Shown here: one piece after another, positions 1 to 10,801 of the stretch
How the letters are laid out: the number at the start of each line of letters is the position of its first letter
How positions within the stretch are numbered: the first letter of the stretch is position 1
Assembly: GCF_005239225.2 (NCBI RefSeq)
Contig: NC_133287.1
Coordinates: 11,327,493 to 11,391,492 of the forward strand
Length of the DNA stretch: 64,000 bases
Direction of reading: 5' to 3'
Origin: Populus alba
Taxonomy: Eukaryota; Streptophyta; Magnoliopsida; Malpighiales; Salicaceae
Translations under genes and position numbers: made by a program
The notes under the pieces: generated by a model
What the model was told of the DNA's origin: nothing
Seen by the model: only the letters and a program-made list of their open reading frames with translations
Database searches by the model: none

Positions 1-700
1 TTCAATAGTACTAATTATCCATGCTCTTGATCGCCTCTATCGGATTGCTACACGCCATATCCGCCTCCTCAGAAATTCTATGGTTTCTACTCTTCCAGTT
101 CCGTATCAGATGTCAAGTTTCTAATAAGCCACATGTGCATCTCCATATCAAAGAAATGTCACACCTCACGAGCTTCACGACAATCTCTTAACACATGCAC
201 AGTCAACTCCACCACTGCCGGGCAATCGTGGCAACAAGGGCCGTTCACCATGTGTCTTTTATTTCTTCGCTCATTAGTCATCAGCCTATTATGCACAAGT
301 AGCCAAATAAAAACCTTAAACCTCACGCACACAAGCTTCCATGGTGGTGCCAGCTGCCTACCTTGATCGCCCACGTTACCTTGAGCATTCTTCGAGTGAC
401 GCCAATACAAGTGGTCCTCTCCCAAATCATTTGATGGGGCTGAATAACTTGCTAAAACCATGACTAGGTGTCCTCCTGGCAATAGATGGGCATACTCTTC
501 CCATTTCCATGGCTTGTTCTCATCGATCCACCATATCAGCAACTGTCTCCATGCGAGTCTCCTCTGGAATCACGTGATTAGATGATTGATTTTAAGGGGC
601 CATAACACTCAACACTCAATCCACTCACCAGTCCAAGATTTTACCGGTCTCCCATTGCCGATTGTCCATGCAGTTCCTTGATGCCAAACCTTGCCAATTA
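1..700 (-). mobile_element. Non-LTR (LINE) retrotransposon relic, C-terminal reverse-transcriptase zinc-binding region
   Basis: Read on the minus strand, about 700-560 encodes a block typical of plant LINE ORF2 proteins (AWTIGNGRPVKSW, then a Trp-rich stretch). Positions 542-160 encode a zf-RVT-like domain: FKVFIWLLVHNRL, then N.RR..HM, a CxxC, an E, and HVLRDC. The reading continues as a LINE-like tail after an in-frame stop near 158. Stops and frame changes interrupt it, so it is not functional. The 5' part of the element is absent and the relic runs off the window start. An A-rich run at 709-726 lies on the plus strand and is not clearly its tail. Confidence 0.72.
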
Positions 701-726
701 CCCTCCACAAAAAAAAAAAAAAAAAA

Positions 727-1599
727 GGAGTCACTGTTTTTGAATTGCACCTTATTTGATTTTACAAACTTTAATCAGAATATGATCTATTTGAAAAAAT
801 TCATCAACTAGGGCAACTATACCATTGAGCTTGAATTTCCATCAACAAAACTCAATCACCATTTTATTTTACCCAATGGCATGAGAATCATAATGAGAAA
901 CTTTAATCATAATGATCTTTTTTTTTTTACTGCGACACTACATATCATAAAGCACCTAAAACTCTACTCATCACGAAATACTTATAACTCTACTCGATCT
1001 GCTCTTACAACAAGGGGATGTAGTGTCACTCTCCATAGAATAAGCACCACCAATGGTATTCTCTTCTTACCACAAGCCTCTCCATCATTGCGCTACTACA
1101 TACCACGAGATAGTTATAATAAGTGATCAAGGTCTATAAAAACCTCTAGCTACCAGGTAAAAATATATACAATTTTATCCAACACTTATAGTAACTACAA
1201 GCAACGGTCTAACACTTTCAATAACTACAAGAATCAATACAACAATTCCAATAACAACAAGCAACTATACAACAATTCTAGGAATCATCAACAATCATTC
1301 AACAATCTAATATGTTTACAAAGAAAACCCAACATTCACAAATATACTCTCACACGTTCTCTACGTTGTTTACCTCTTACTTTTTATTAACTTAAGCATC
1401 ATAAAATCTCATGTTCCAATAAATAAATTGTTTTGTAAGGAAGCTCGTGGCTCATTGGCGAAGCCCAGCCATTCCACCAGGCCAATATTGCAGTTGTGGA
1501 AAGCCTAATTTAATTTGAAGTTTTCACATCTGCATCACTATCAAATCAACATTCATCATAGTCATTACCAAATAGGTGGCATGTGTTACGTTGCAGGTC
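727..1599. other. Intergenic, no gene seen
   Basis: AT-rich spacer. The only open frame (881-1126, +) has no recognisable motif and low-complexity composition. Short runs of 'caacaattc/ataacaacaagca' at 1195-1310 form a loose, imperfect repeat. Confidence 0.5.
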
Positions 1600-2640
1600 G
1601 GGTCAAACTCTTACTAACTTAAAAAAGGATATGCAAACAATGATAACTCGAGTTAACCTATAATAACTTAACAAACATGCGACCAAAATATGAGATTGAG
1701 AAGAAAAAAATAATTTAAAAAGAACAAGAAAAAAGACCGAAGTTAAATCAAGAAAAAAACACTGAAAAAAACCTAAGTTAACTCGGGTTAAATTGCTAAC
1801 CTGCACCCGCAATAACCTCACAAAAGGAAAGTGGCTAAATCACAAAGTTCAAGGGCAATAATTTAATGCAAAATGATGAAAGTGAAAAAAAAATTAATTT
1901 CATGAAAAAGCATCGAGAAAAGAAAAATTGAGTCAAGTTGGGTTAACTCGACTAACCCGCTACTCGGGATATAAGATCGAGATAAACTCATAAAACAAAG
2001 TGGGACAATTCACCAAGCTCAAGGACCAATAACCTAATATGAAATGATAAAATTGAAAAAAAAAATCAATTCGTTAAAAAGACCCTAAAAAAAACCAAAC
2101 TTAAATCGGGCTATTGTTCAAAACTAGTCATGACACTAGGGTTACCTTCTAAAAGGAAGACACGAAAGAATAAGGAAGCAAAATTTTCAATCATAAAAAA
2201 TTAAAAAACAAAACAAGTAGGAATCAAAATAATGAGAACCAAATTTGTTATAACAATTAAATGAAAGAAAATAATTAGGACTCAATTGAAAAACAAAATA
2301 AATTAAGAAAATGATTAGGAAAAAAAAAAGCAATCAAAAGAATGAGGACTAAAATTAGATACAAAAATTTAATGAAATAAAATGTTTAGGGATAAAATTG
2401 AAAAACAAATCAAGAAATGGATAAAAAATAGCAATAAAAAAATGAGGAACAATTTTGATACAAAACTTAAATGAAATAAAATGCTCATAGGTGAAATTGA
2501 AAAAAAAATCAAAAATCATTAGAATCAACACAAATATAAATTGAAATAATAAGGACCAAAATTGAATTAAATACAAGTTGGAGGGCACAATTAAATTTTG
2601 GAAGGTCCGATGCAAATCCAAAGGTCAGGAGAGAGAGAGA
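1600..2640. repeat. Degenerate A-rich repeat, 'aactcgggttaac' family
   Basis: Two or more diverged units carry the signature of gttaactcg(g/a)cta-acc, 'caaagttcaagggcaataa' and 'aaaatgatgaaa(a/g)tgaaaaa'. A long purine-rich stretch of 'gaggaccaaaattgaa' type phrases follows. The same family appears on the opposite strand at 52.6-54.06 kb and around 8.3-8.85, 20.3 and 59.3 kb. It is probably decayed transposon or satellite-like DNA. No coding capacity is seen. Confidence 0.55.
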
Positions 2641-3281
2641 GAAAAAAGGATAAAAAATAACCACCGTGCCATTGTGAATCCCACCTTATGCACTACCATG
2701 TAAGCTGCGTTGGCACTGGATGTTTTGGATGAGACAATGGTTGATTTTTTATCGTCAAACACCCTTGCACGTGTCGTTTGAAGGGTGTAGGTGATGTCCA
2801 CTCTTTGGTGAATGCAACCACTTTTTATTTTTTACAATATTTTTTATTTGTTAAAAAACTAGTTTGCTTCTCATTCAAATTGGGTATAACAAAAAAAAAA
2901 AACACATGATGAAAATACTAAAAACACCCTTATAATAAGTTTAGTATTTTTTTTTTCTTTAAAGGGTAATTTAATATTTTAATTGTTTAAGTGAAAAACC
3001 AAGAAGCCCTTGTAAACCAGGTTGTTTTTTATCTTAAGAGTAAATTAGTAATTTCAATGTGAAACCAAAAGGTGAAGAGAGTGAGTTACCCTCATTCAAT
3101 TTGTTAATACTAATTAAACCCTTTAAATTTGCACTTTTTAGGTTGTATTGTGAAGGGGAAAACGTCATAATATTGTAGCAATCAATATAATAATGGAATG
3201 AGTCTTGCTCCATAGTGTTTTACCGAGCACTCTTATTTTTGTTATGGTAATTTTCAAGCAAATATTATATATGTAGCACTC
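2641..3281. other. Intergenic, no gene seen
   Basis: Contains a GA run at 2631-2645 and a moderately GC-richer patch at 2660-2830. No plausible coding frame. Confidence 0.45.
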
Positions 3282-3284
3282 TTA

Positions 3285-4263
3285 GGCCATGTTTGTTTCC
3301 TGGAAAGTAGTTTCCGGAAAATCATTTTCCAAATTTTCCTGTGTTTGTTTATCATTAGAAAAGTTGGTCAACGGAAAACACTTTCCGGTCAACGAAAAAC
3401 ACTTTCCAGTCAATTTTAGTCAAAGAAAAATTTGACTTAGTTTTCAGGAAAGTGTTTTCCCTTTAGCTGTGTTTGTTTTTCAGAAAGTGGTTTCCAGGAA
3501 ATCACTTTCCAAACTTTCTTGTGTTTGTTTGCTAGTAGGAAAGTTGGTAAATGGAAAACACTTTCCAGTAAAAGAAAAATTTGGCTTGGTTTTCAGGAAA
3601 GTGTTTTCCTGAAAAATTTGGGGGGAAAACACTTTTCGGAAATTATGAAAAATTTAGAAATGTCATTATTTGCTGATTATATCAAATTTAATCCTCAAAC
3701 TTTTGATTGCTATATATATATTTTGTTTTGAATATTTATTTTTCAATTTCATCTCTTAAAATTTTATTTTTATATTAACTTTGGTCTTTATTTTTATAAT
3801 TGCTATTTGCTTTTTCTTATCATATTTTTATTGAAATTTTTTTATCTATCAAATTTGGTCCTCATTCTTTTGATTGTTACTTACTTTATTTGAAATAATT
3901 TATGAAATGTTGATTATTATTATTTTAATTTCTTCATCTTCCATTTTTTTTTAATTTTTTAGATTTGATCTTTATTATTTTGATTATTATTTATTTTATT
4001 TGAGATAATTTATAAAATTATATTTTTTTTCAATTTCATTCTCTTTAAACTTTTTAATTTGTAAGATTTGTTTCTCATTATTTTAATAAACTTGAAAAAA
4101 TTAAAATATTAATAAGTTATTTTCCAGCTCATTTTACATGACATAACCAAACACTGGAAAGTGTTTTCCAACTCATTTTCCATTACACTACCAAATATCG
4201 GAAAATACTTTCTCGGAATTCACTTTCTAAAAGGAAACTACTTTCCAGCAAACAAACGGAGCC
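3285..4263 (+). mobile_element. PIF/Harbinger-like non-autonomous element, copy 1 (979 bp)
   Basis: The left end GGCCATGTTTGTTTCCTGGA matches, as an inverted repeat, the right end, which reads GGCTCCGTTTGTTTGCTGGA on the minus strand. Similarity continues through AAGTAGTTTCC. Flanking TTA occurs at 3282-3284 and 4264-4266, as expected for a 3-bp Harbinger-type target duplication. The palindromic motif GGAAAACACTTTCC and variants recur many times near both ends. The first 185 bp is duplicated in tandem (3285-3470 and 3471-3640). No transposase frame is present. An inverted relative lies at 32663-33531. Confidence 0.75.
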
Positions 4264-4266
4264 TTA

Positions 4267-5306
4267 GTATGAATTGATGAATACCCTAATACTATAATAC
4301 TAAGTTAATAACTATATCATATAATACTACAGATATTCCCCTAATATTAAACTGATATAATTATTGCATTTTCATAATAACTATATTTGTTTTTCAGGGC
4401 TTCTCATTTGAATCAAGAATAGTTTCTTACTTATCATGTTTTGTTATTATAAATCAGGAAGAAACATGTATCATTTTGAAATTGAATAAAAAATAAAAAA
4501 AAAATTAATTTTATAAAACTATACAAAATATTACAATAAAAAAATAACGAAACAAAAATTTTATTCTCATTAGATATTCATGAGTAATTATTTTAAAAAG
4601 AATCCTACATATTAGATTTGTATATACTTATTCATAAATTAATTGTTATTATTACCATAAGAAGTTCTAATCTTATTTGAAAATCATAGCATAACTGAAA
4701 ATTTTCGCTCCTCTCATTTTCTTGGAATCTTTTTTTATTATTTCTTAACATTCAAGGATTGAAATATAAAGAAAATAAATTTTTATAACCAAAATATAAA
4801 TAACTATAACTACAATGATCAAATGCATAAACACCATATAGTATTTTCTTTCTAGGTATATGGGAGGTGGGTGTACATTAAAACAATGATATTCTTAAGT
4901 TTATTATAGTAGTAGTAGTAGTAGTAATAGTAGTAGTAGTAATTGTTATTGTTTTAATAATTATTAAGCTAAAAGCCAATTAATTTAGCTTATTAAATTA
5001 TTTAGCATTATCTTGCCACATATGAGACATGGTGAAAAGAATTAAATAGATGGGGCTATTAAAAATAAGTTCAAGAATAAAAAAAAGTTTTTGAAGATAA
5101 AAACTACTTTGAATAATGCTTTAACTGAACAACCCAACAAGTTGTTTGGGTAAACAAATTTCTTTACAAATTAGTCTTACATGGAAATTCTAAATATATT
5201 CTCTATGTCTTAAATTATTTCAATCTTATTACTAAGTTATCAAGCCTCTCTAGGTTTGCTCACAATATTATATTGAGCAAACTACTAAATTTTTCAATAT
5301 TATTAA
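4267..5306. other. Intergenic with a TAG/AGT microsatellite (4907-4941)
   Basis: AT-rich spacer without a credible gene. The only ordered feature is an imperfect (TAG)n run of about 35 bp. Confidence 0.5.
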
Positions 5307-5475
5307 GATTCTATTTGGTAATGTGGTTAAATCTATTTTTTAAATTATTTTTTATTTAAAAAATATTAATTTATATTTTTTAATAATTTTGATGTTCTGA
5401 TATCAAAAATTTTAAAAATATTATTTTAATAAATTTTCAATTAGAAAATATTATTGCAAAAACATTGTAAACTGT
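5307..5475. repeat. AT-rich dispersed element, diverged copy
   Basis: Has the family pattern (tatttggtaatgtgg, then 'tttttatttaaaaaatatt', then 'gatgttctgatatcaaaaa'). It is one of at least nine copies in the window. No coding capacity. Confidence 0.45.
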
Positions 5476-6686
5476 CTTTCCGACCCACATTTAATTATAG
5501 ATCAACCAACTTAATAGCTTAAGGTTTGAGAAATTTTTTTTCATAAATTTCCTTTTATATATAGGTTTTATTAATTTATATTCAAAAAATTTATCTTTTA
5601 TCTATTTTTGCCCACCTCTATTAACAAAAATAACCAAAAATACTCTTTAACATATAGATTTTATTTTTTTTTCCCTAAAAAATTAGAGGTAGCTTATCAA
5701 TTAATTTTTTTTAAAAAAAAATCTATAGTGATTATGAAACTATGAAAAATATTTAGATAAATTTAGCTGGACTCTACAAAAAAAAAATACCTCAAAGGCT
5801 AAGTCAATATAGTGTTTTAAGTGTAATTTCTTGTAGGGAGAAAACATGATTACATACAGCAAATGAGAGAGAAAGATGATTCAAGATATCCTTCTTCTTG
5901 CTTTCCATTTTCTTACATAAATGAGGAGTCGTCTTTTAAAAATACGATTAACTTCTTAGATGTAGCCATATTGTATAAACTAAAGATATTGGTATAATGT
6001 ATAATATTTACATGAATAAAAATAAACTTCAGTGACAAATGAAAAAGATAAAGAGATTGTTCAAAAGAAACAAGCATAAGGTAGGCTTGATGAGGTTCAG
6101 TTTGACCAAGATTAAACCAAACATAAAAAGTGATAATCCAAACCTAAAATAAATTTGGTTATGTTTGATATGATCGAATTAACTCAGGAGTAAAAATCCA
6201 AACCCAAAAATAAATTTGGTATGGCCTGATCAAACTATATCCAAGAAAAGTTTTAGGGCTTGGTTTGACCGTAGTTAAACATGCCCAACATCTTTTGAAT
6301 CAAGCCCGTAAATAGATTTAGTTTGACCTAATCAAACCCAATATCTTATTATATTATTATTTAATTTAAATTATTTTATTGGAAAGAAATGAATACATCG
6401 CATGTATACTTTAAAAAATATAATTAAATAAACCCTAAAAAATACTATAAGTGGTGAATAATTTGCAGAAGTGGCAATCCTCTGTTAACTTGAGTTGTAA
6501 ATAATTTGTAGAAGTGGCAATTTTCTGCTCATATTCACATGTAAGACAGAGGATGAACACCAAAATCATTCTTGTGAATACTGTCAAAATTATTTTTTTT
6601 AAAATAAAAATTGGAACCAAGTTTAGAACCTCATGTTGACAAAATTAATCCAATCTTATGCTCATCATTGAAATAAAAAATACTAA

Positions 6687-6722
<36 letters not shown>

Positions 6723-7566
6723 ATACACACATGCACATACTTATTTAGACCAATAAAGTGTTGATCACTAAGATACTGTTATATCTCTACAGGAATGAGA
6801 ATACAAGTTCGATCTTCTAAAAAGTGTATTTATTAGAAAAAGATAATCACAAACCCAAACAGAACTAGTTTTTTTTTTTTTTTAAAGGATGTAAGGGTAT
6901 TTAGATAAAAATAAAAAGAAAATACATTCTTGTACAGAGGAAGCACTGTTAATTAAGCATGGTGAAGTCACTCCTTCATCGCCTTGTCGTCATGGCTTGA
7001 CAAAAGATTTGTGTTATTGAAAATTATGGAAAGAGATAAGGTTTATTACTCTTAAATAGGGTGAAAATAGCCTATGTAATTAATAACTTATGTTTTCATT
7101 TCACTTGGAAAAATGTTAAACTGATAATTTTTTTATATTTTTTATTATTTTAATATATTAATATAAAAAATTAATTTTAATATGTTTTTAAATAAAAAAT
7201 ACAAGAATATCTCATCGGGTACTATTATAATAATAATAAGCTTTTCTAATAAAGGATGTTTCTTGTTAGCACAATAAAGATAGTTGTTGCCTTTGCTTGA
7301 CACCTTTTTAGCATTGAGGCAGGCTCATGTACTCTTGATTGGTCCCCCCCCACTACACTTTCACGGCAGTTAACTTTTAAGGAATTTTGAGCGGTGGATT
7401 AACTCTTCATGTTGTAGTTTTGTTTTTTTAGAGATTATTAATTTAAATTTTATAAATTTCAGAGTTATTAAATATTTATATGATAATTAATTTTAGAATC
7501 TATAAAATTAATTGAGTTATACGCAAGCTAGCTCAAATATTCAAGTTAATCTAAAAAAACTTTAAA
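5476..7566. other. Intergenic: imperfect tandem motif (6085-6330) and TA microsatellite (6690-6719)
   Basis: The phrase 'gtttgaccaagattaaacc / cctgatcaaac...' recurs roughly every 80-100 bp between 6085 and 6330. A (TA)15 run lies at 6690-6719. A partial copy of the AT-rich dispersed element is likely at 7115-7205. No gene seen. Confidence 0.45.
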
Positions 7567-7765
7567 GGCTATTTGGAATTGAGATGGAGATTATGGTTCA
7601 GACTATTTTTTATTTAGAAATATATTAAAATAATTTTTTATTATTTTTTAAAAATTATTTTTGACATCAACACATCAAAATAATCTAAAAACATAAAAAA
7701 ATAATTTTAAATAAAAAAAATATAATTTAAAATGATATAATTTATACTGCGTTTGCAAATAATAT
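7567..7765. repeat. AT-rich dispersed element copy
   Basis: Shares 'tttttatttagaaatatatt', 'aaaaattatttttgacatca' and 'acacatcaaaataatctaaa' with the copies at 28.1, 47.7 and 54.7 kb. A short non-autonomous element is inferred. Confidence 0.55.
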
Positions 7766-9104
7766 CTAAACAAATTTATTGATGAGAGTGGAGCTTGCAA
7801 GTGACTATGTGCATGGAGCACAATTTTTTAAGGTTGAATCACATTTATCAGCTAAGTCTAGAGGGTTTATTATTTTTAATTTTTTTCAATTTCCAATCTA
7901 TTTTTTATTTCAATTAGGCTCCTGATGTATTAATAAAATCTTAATTAAATCCTTCCTTCAGTTTCAATTAATAAAACTATTAAATAGTCAAGCTAAATTC
8001 AAATGCTTTCCTTTTTTTCATAAAAAAAAACATTAAATTATCTAAAATCTTCACTTTAGTAAATTCATTTGGTTGGAGAAATTTTAGTAAATTCATTAAC
8101 TTTTTAAAGGAAAAAGAAGAAGAAGAAGAAGAAGCTCTAAAGTTGAAGGGTGAGCAATTTATCGGTGGAGGTGAGGCTCCTCTTAGCAGCAAAAAAAAAA
8201 GCTCTTTTGCCATCTCACTAGATGCGTGGATGAGTTTTTTTCTTGATGATGCAGTGTATGATGATGGAGGTGGGATGATTTTCTGAATCTTTCCTTTAAA
8301 ATTATAAGTTAGTTTTTTTATAAAAAAATTATTTATTTTTAATTTTTTTTATCTAATTTTATTGGTTTTTAATTTTATTATTCTAGTATTTTTTTTCAAT
8401 TTAAGTCTAATTCTTTTTTTTTTTTTTTTATCATTTTGTTAAAATTATTTTTCTTTTCAATTTAAACCTCAAATAAAAGATTTATGGTTGCCTAATTTAT
8501 TTTTTATTTTGAATCCTTTTATATAATTTTCTTTCTTGGTTTTATCTTTCAATGTATGGTTTGTTGGGAATTGGATTTTTGTGATTTTTTTTCATATATA
8601 GTATTATAGTTTTATAATTCAAGTCACAAGTTTGAAAAGTTAATAAAAGTTGATATCTTTTTTTTTTCTTATTTTCTTTTTTGATTTTGTTATTCAACAT
8701 TAATTTTTTTAAAAAAAAAATTAACTCTGTGATTTTCTTGAATTTCTTTTTTGTTAGGCTATCTTGATCTCATGATCTAGGATATGAATTTGAAGGGTTA
8801 ACCCGGACTAACTCACCTTTTATTACTTAAATTACATATCTATCATATTAGCTCTGTTAACTCATAATGTTTTTTTATTATTTTTTTTTAATCTAATTTT
8901 GTCATTCCATATTTAATTAGTTTAAAATTAATCATTTTCCACTCTTGAAAAAAAAAATTCACAAGTTATTATTGTTGGGTTTTTTGTTTTTTAAGTTTTG
9001 TTAGTATTGTTGTTTTTATTTTGTTGCTTGATTTTAATAAAAGCATCTTATGTAATTGGTTGAAACTATAACCTGAATTATTAATTTTTTTTATTAAAAA
9101 AACT
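7766..9104. other. Intergenic: AAG microsatellite (8116-8134) and degenerate T-rich repeat
   Basis: T-rich DNA at 8290-8890 has phrases of the 'gatctcatgatctaggatatgaatttg...gttaacccgg' family seen as an array at 52.6-54.06 kb. No credible coding frame. Confidence 0.45.
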
Positions 9105-9262
9105 TGTTTAGATTTGCTTCTTTAGAAATTATATTTAATGTATTTTTTATTTAAAAATATATTAAAATAATATTTTTTTTATTTTTTAAAATTTATTTTT
9201 GATCATATAAAAATAATCTTAAAATACTAAAAAAACTAATTTTAAATTAAAAAAATAAAATT
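9105..9262. repeat. AT-rich dispersed element copy
   Basis: Same core as the other copies ('tttttatttaaaaatatatt', 'aaatttatttttgatcatat', 'aaaataatcttaaaatac'). Right part is shortened. Confidence 0.5.
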
Positions 9263-10239
9263 ATTTAAGGACATGTTGAATCCACAGTACCAATCGTATC
9301 TTATTAAACGACTAATCATATGGTTATTGAGGACCCATGAACTTGAACTGAATAAGAAAAGGGGAAGGTGGCCCCATCCTTACCTTCTGGAAGGGCACCC
9401 CACGTGGAGTCCTTTATCCTCAGCCACGTTTTCAAGTGTAAGGATTATTATTATTATTATCATTTAGTCTTTTATGATTTCATGGTATTTCTTTTTTAAT
9501 AACCCCACTAATAAATACATGTACGTGAGAGTCCAATCCAACAATAAATTGACAGGGCTGACGCATTTATTGACCGTCTGTGGACCCCATTCCTCCACCT
9601 CACGACAAACCTCCCTCCATTCGAAAGCAAAATCCAATAAAATTGTTTTTAACAAATCAAGCTAGAAGAAGAGCCTCAATTAAGTCATCTAATCATCTAT
9701 TAACTCCTTATATGGCTCCTAAAGAAATTGTTTCTTCATTTAGGTCCTCAATAAATCTCCCAAACAAGTTCCGTTATCAATAGAATTAAAGAATCCATCA
9801 AAGTTCAGTGAGAATTTCAACCTCATGGACATGTTTTCACTGGTTTAGAATTGTTTTCAAGAATCTATTTATTTGGAGTTTATTAGGCAAAACAAATTAA
9901 AAAAATAAGTGAAAAGTGAGATGGAGGAGCTAACTTGATAAAGATTCTATGAAATAGAGGGTTTAATTGAGAAACTAGTTTGCTAGAAAACTAAGTTGAG
10001 CATTACTTGATAATTGGGGGACTATATTGGGTTTGGCCCAAAGGAAAAGAAAAGGAAAGAAATTTATGATACAAGAAAGAAGGATATCGATCAAAACCTC
10101 TATATTGAATTTAATTAAGATTTTTTAATAAAATTTTATATTTAAAATTTTGTTAAGTGTTAAAAATTAAATCTTCATTATCAAAATATTATTAAAATGA
10201 ATTAAATATCAATACCTTAAAATTCCGATAATGATATAT
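9263..10239. other. Distal upstream region of RPK2, with a G-box at 9400-9407
   Basis: A patch richer in GC than its surroundings (9340-9640) holds CCACGTGG at 9400-9407 and a second ACGT core (gccacgttt) near 9424. This is compatible with upstream regulatory DNA, but it is 1.4 kb from the RPK2 start and could be unrelated. Overlapping short frames at 9273-9783 look non-coding. Confidence 0.35.
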
Positions 10240-10400
10240 TTTAAAGTATCTTTTACTTAAAAAAATATATTACAATAATATATTTTTTTTATTTTTTAAA
10301 ATTTATTTTTAATTTAGCACATTAAAATAATAAAAAAATTAAAAATTAATTTTAAATGAAAATATTTTTAATTTTTTTTAAAGCATAATACAACTACAAA
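10240..10400. repeat. AT-rich dispersed element copy
   Basis: Core similarity to the copies at 7.6 and 9.1 kb, with diverged ends. Confidence 0.45.
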
Positions 10401-10633
10401 AACACACCGTTTTACAATTTAAAAAGAAAAAAATTAATACTAAAAATATATTTTTTAAAATATTTATCTGCATCTTTTTTAACAAGTTGAAGAGAATAAA
10501 AATAAGATATAAAATAAAATGAATTCAATCTTCAGAAGTAGAATTAGCTTCAAATAACTGTTAAGGAACTTAGGAAAGTGAAAAGAAAAGAAAAGAAAAA
10601 CGCGTCCTCTAAAGATCATAAACACTGTTGAAT

Positions 10634-10637
10634 CTTC

Positions 10638-10669
<32 letters not shown>

Positions 10670-10801
10670 AGAGTGAAAAGACCCTAAATTAGGGTTAGGG
10701 TTTTCAAAAACAGAAAAAAGAAAACCCTCTCCATTCATTCACTACAAGAACTGAAAGAGAGTGGTTTTCAGTGCTTTAGAGACCCTTTTGAGGGTTCTGA
10801 A
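10634..10801 (+). promoter_or_regulatory. RPK2 5' leader: CT microsatellite and telo-box palindrome
   Basis: A CT-rich tract occupies 10634-10670. It is followed by ACCCTAAATTAGGGT (10681-10695), a palindrome that merges into AGGGTTAGGGTTTT (10691-10704), a telo-box-type plant motif found near transcription starts of growth-related genes. No ATG occurs between 10671 and the start codon at 10802, so there is no upstream reading frame in this proximal leader. The start context is gaaATGG. Exact transcription start is unknown. Confidence 0.5.

Noticed and set aside
133..366. 77-aa plus-strand frame at the window start
   Set aside because: Antisense to the LINE zinc-binding region, which has clear family motifs on the minus strand.
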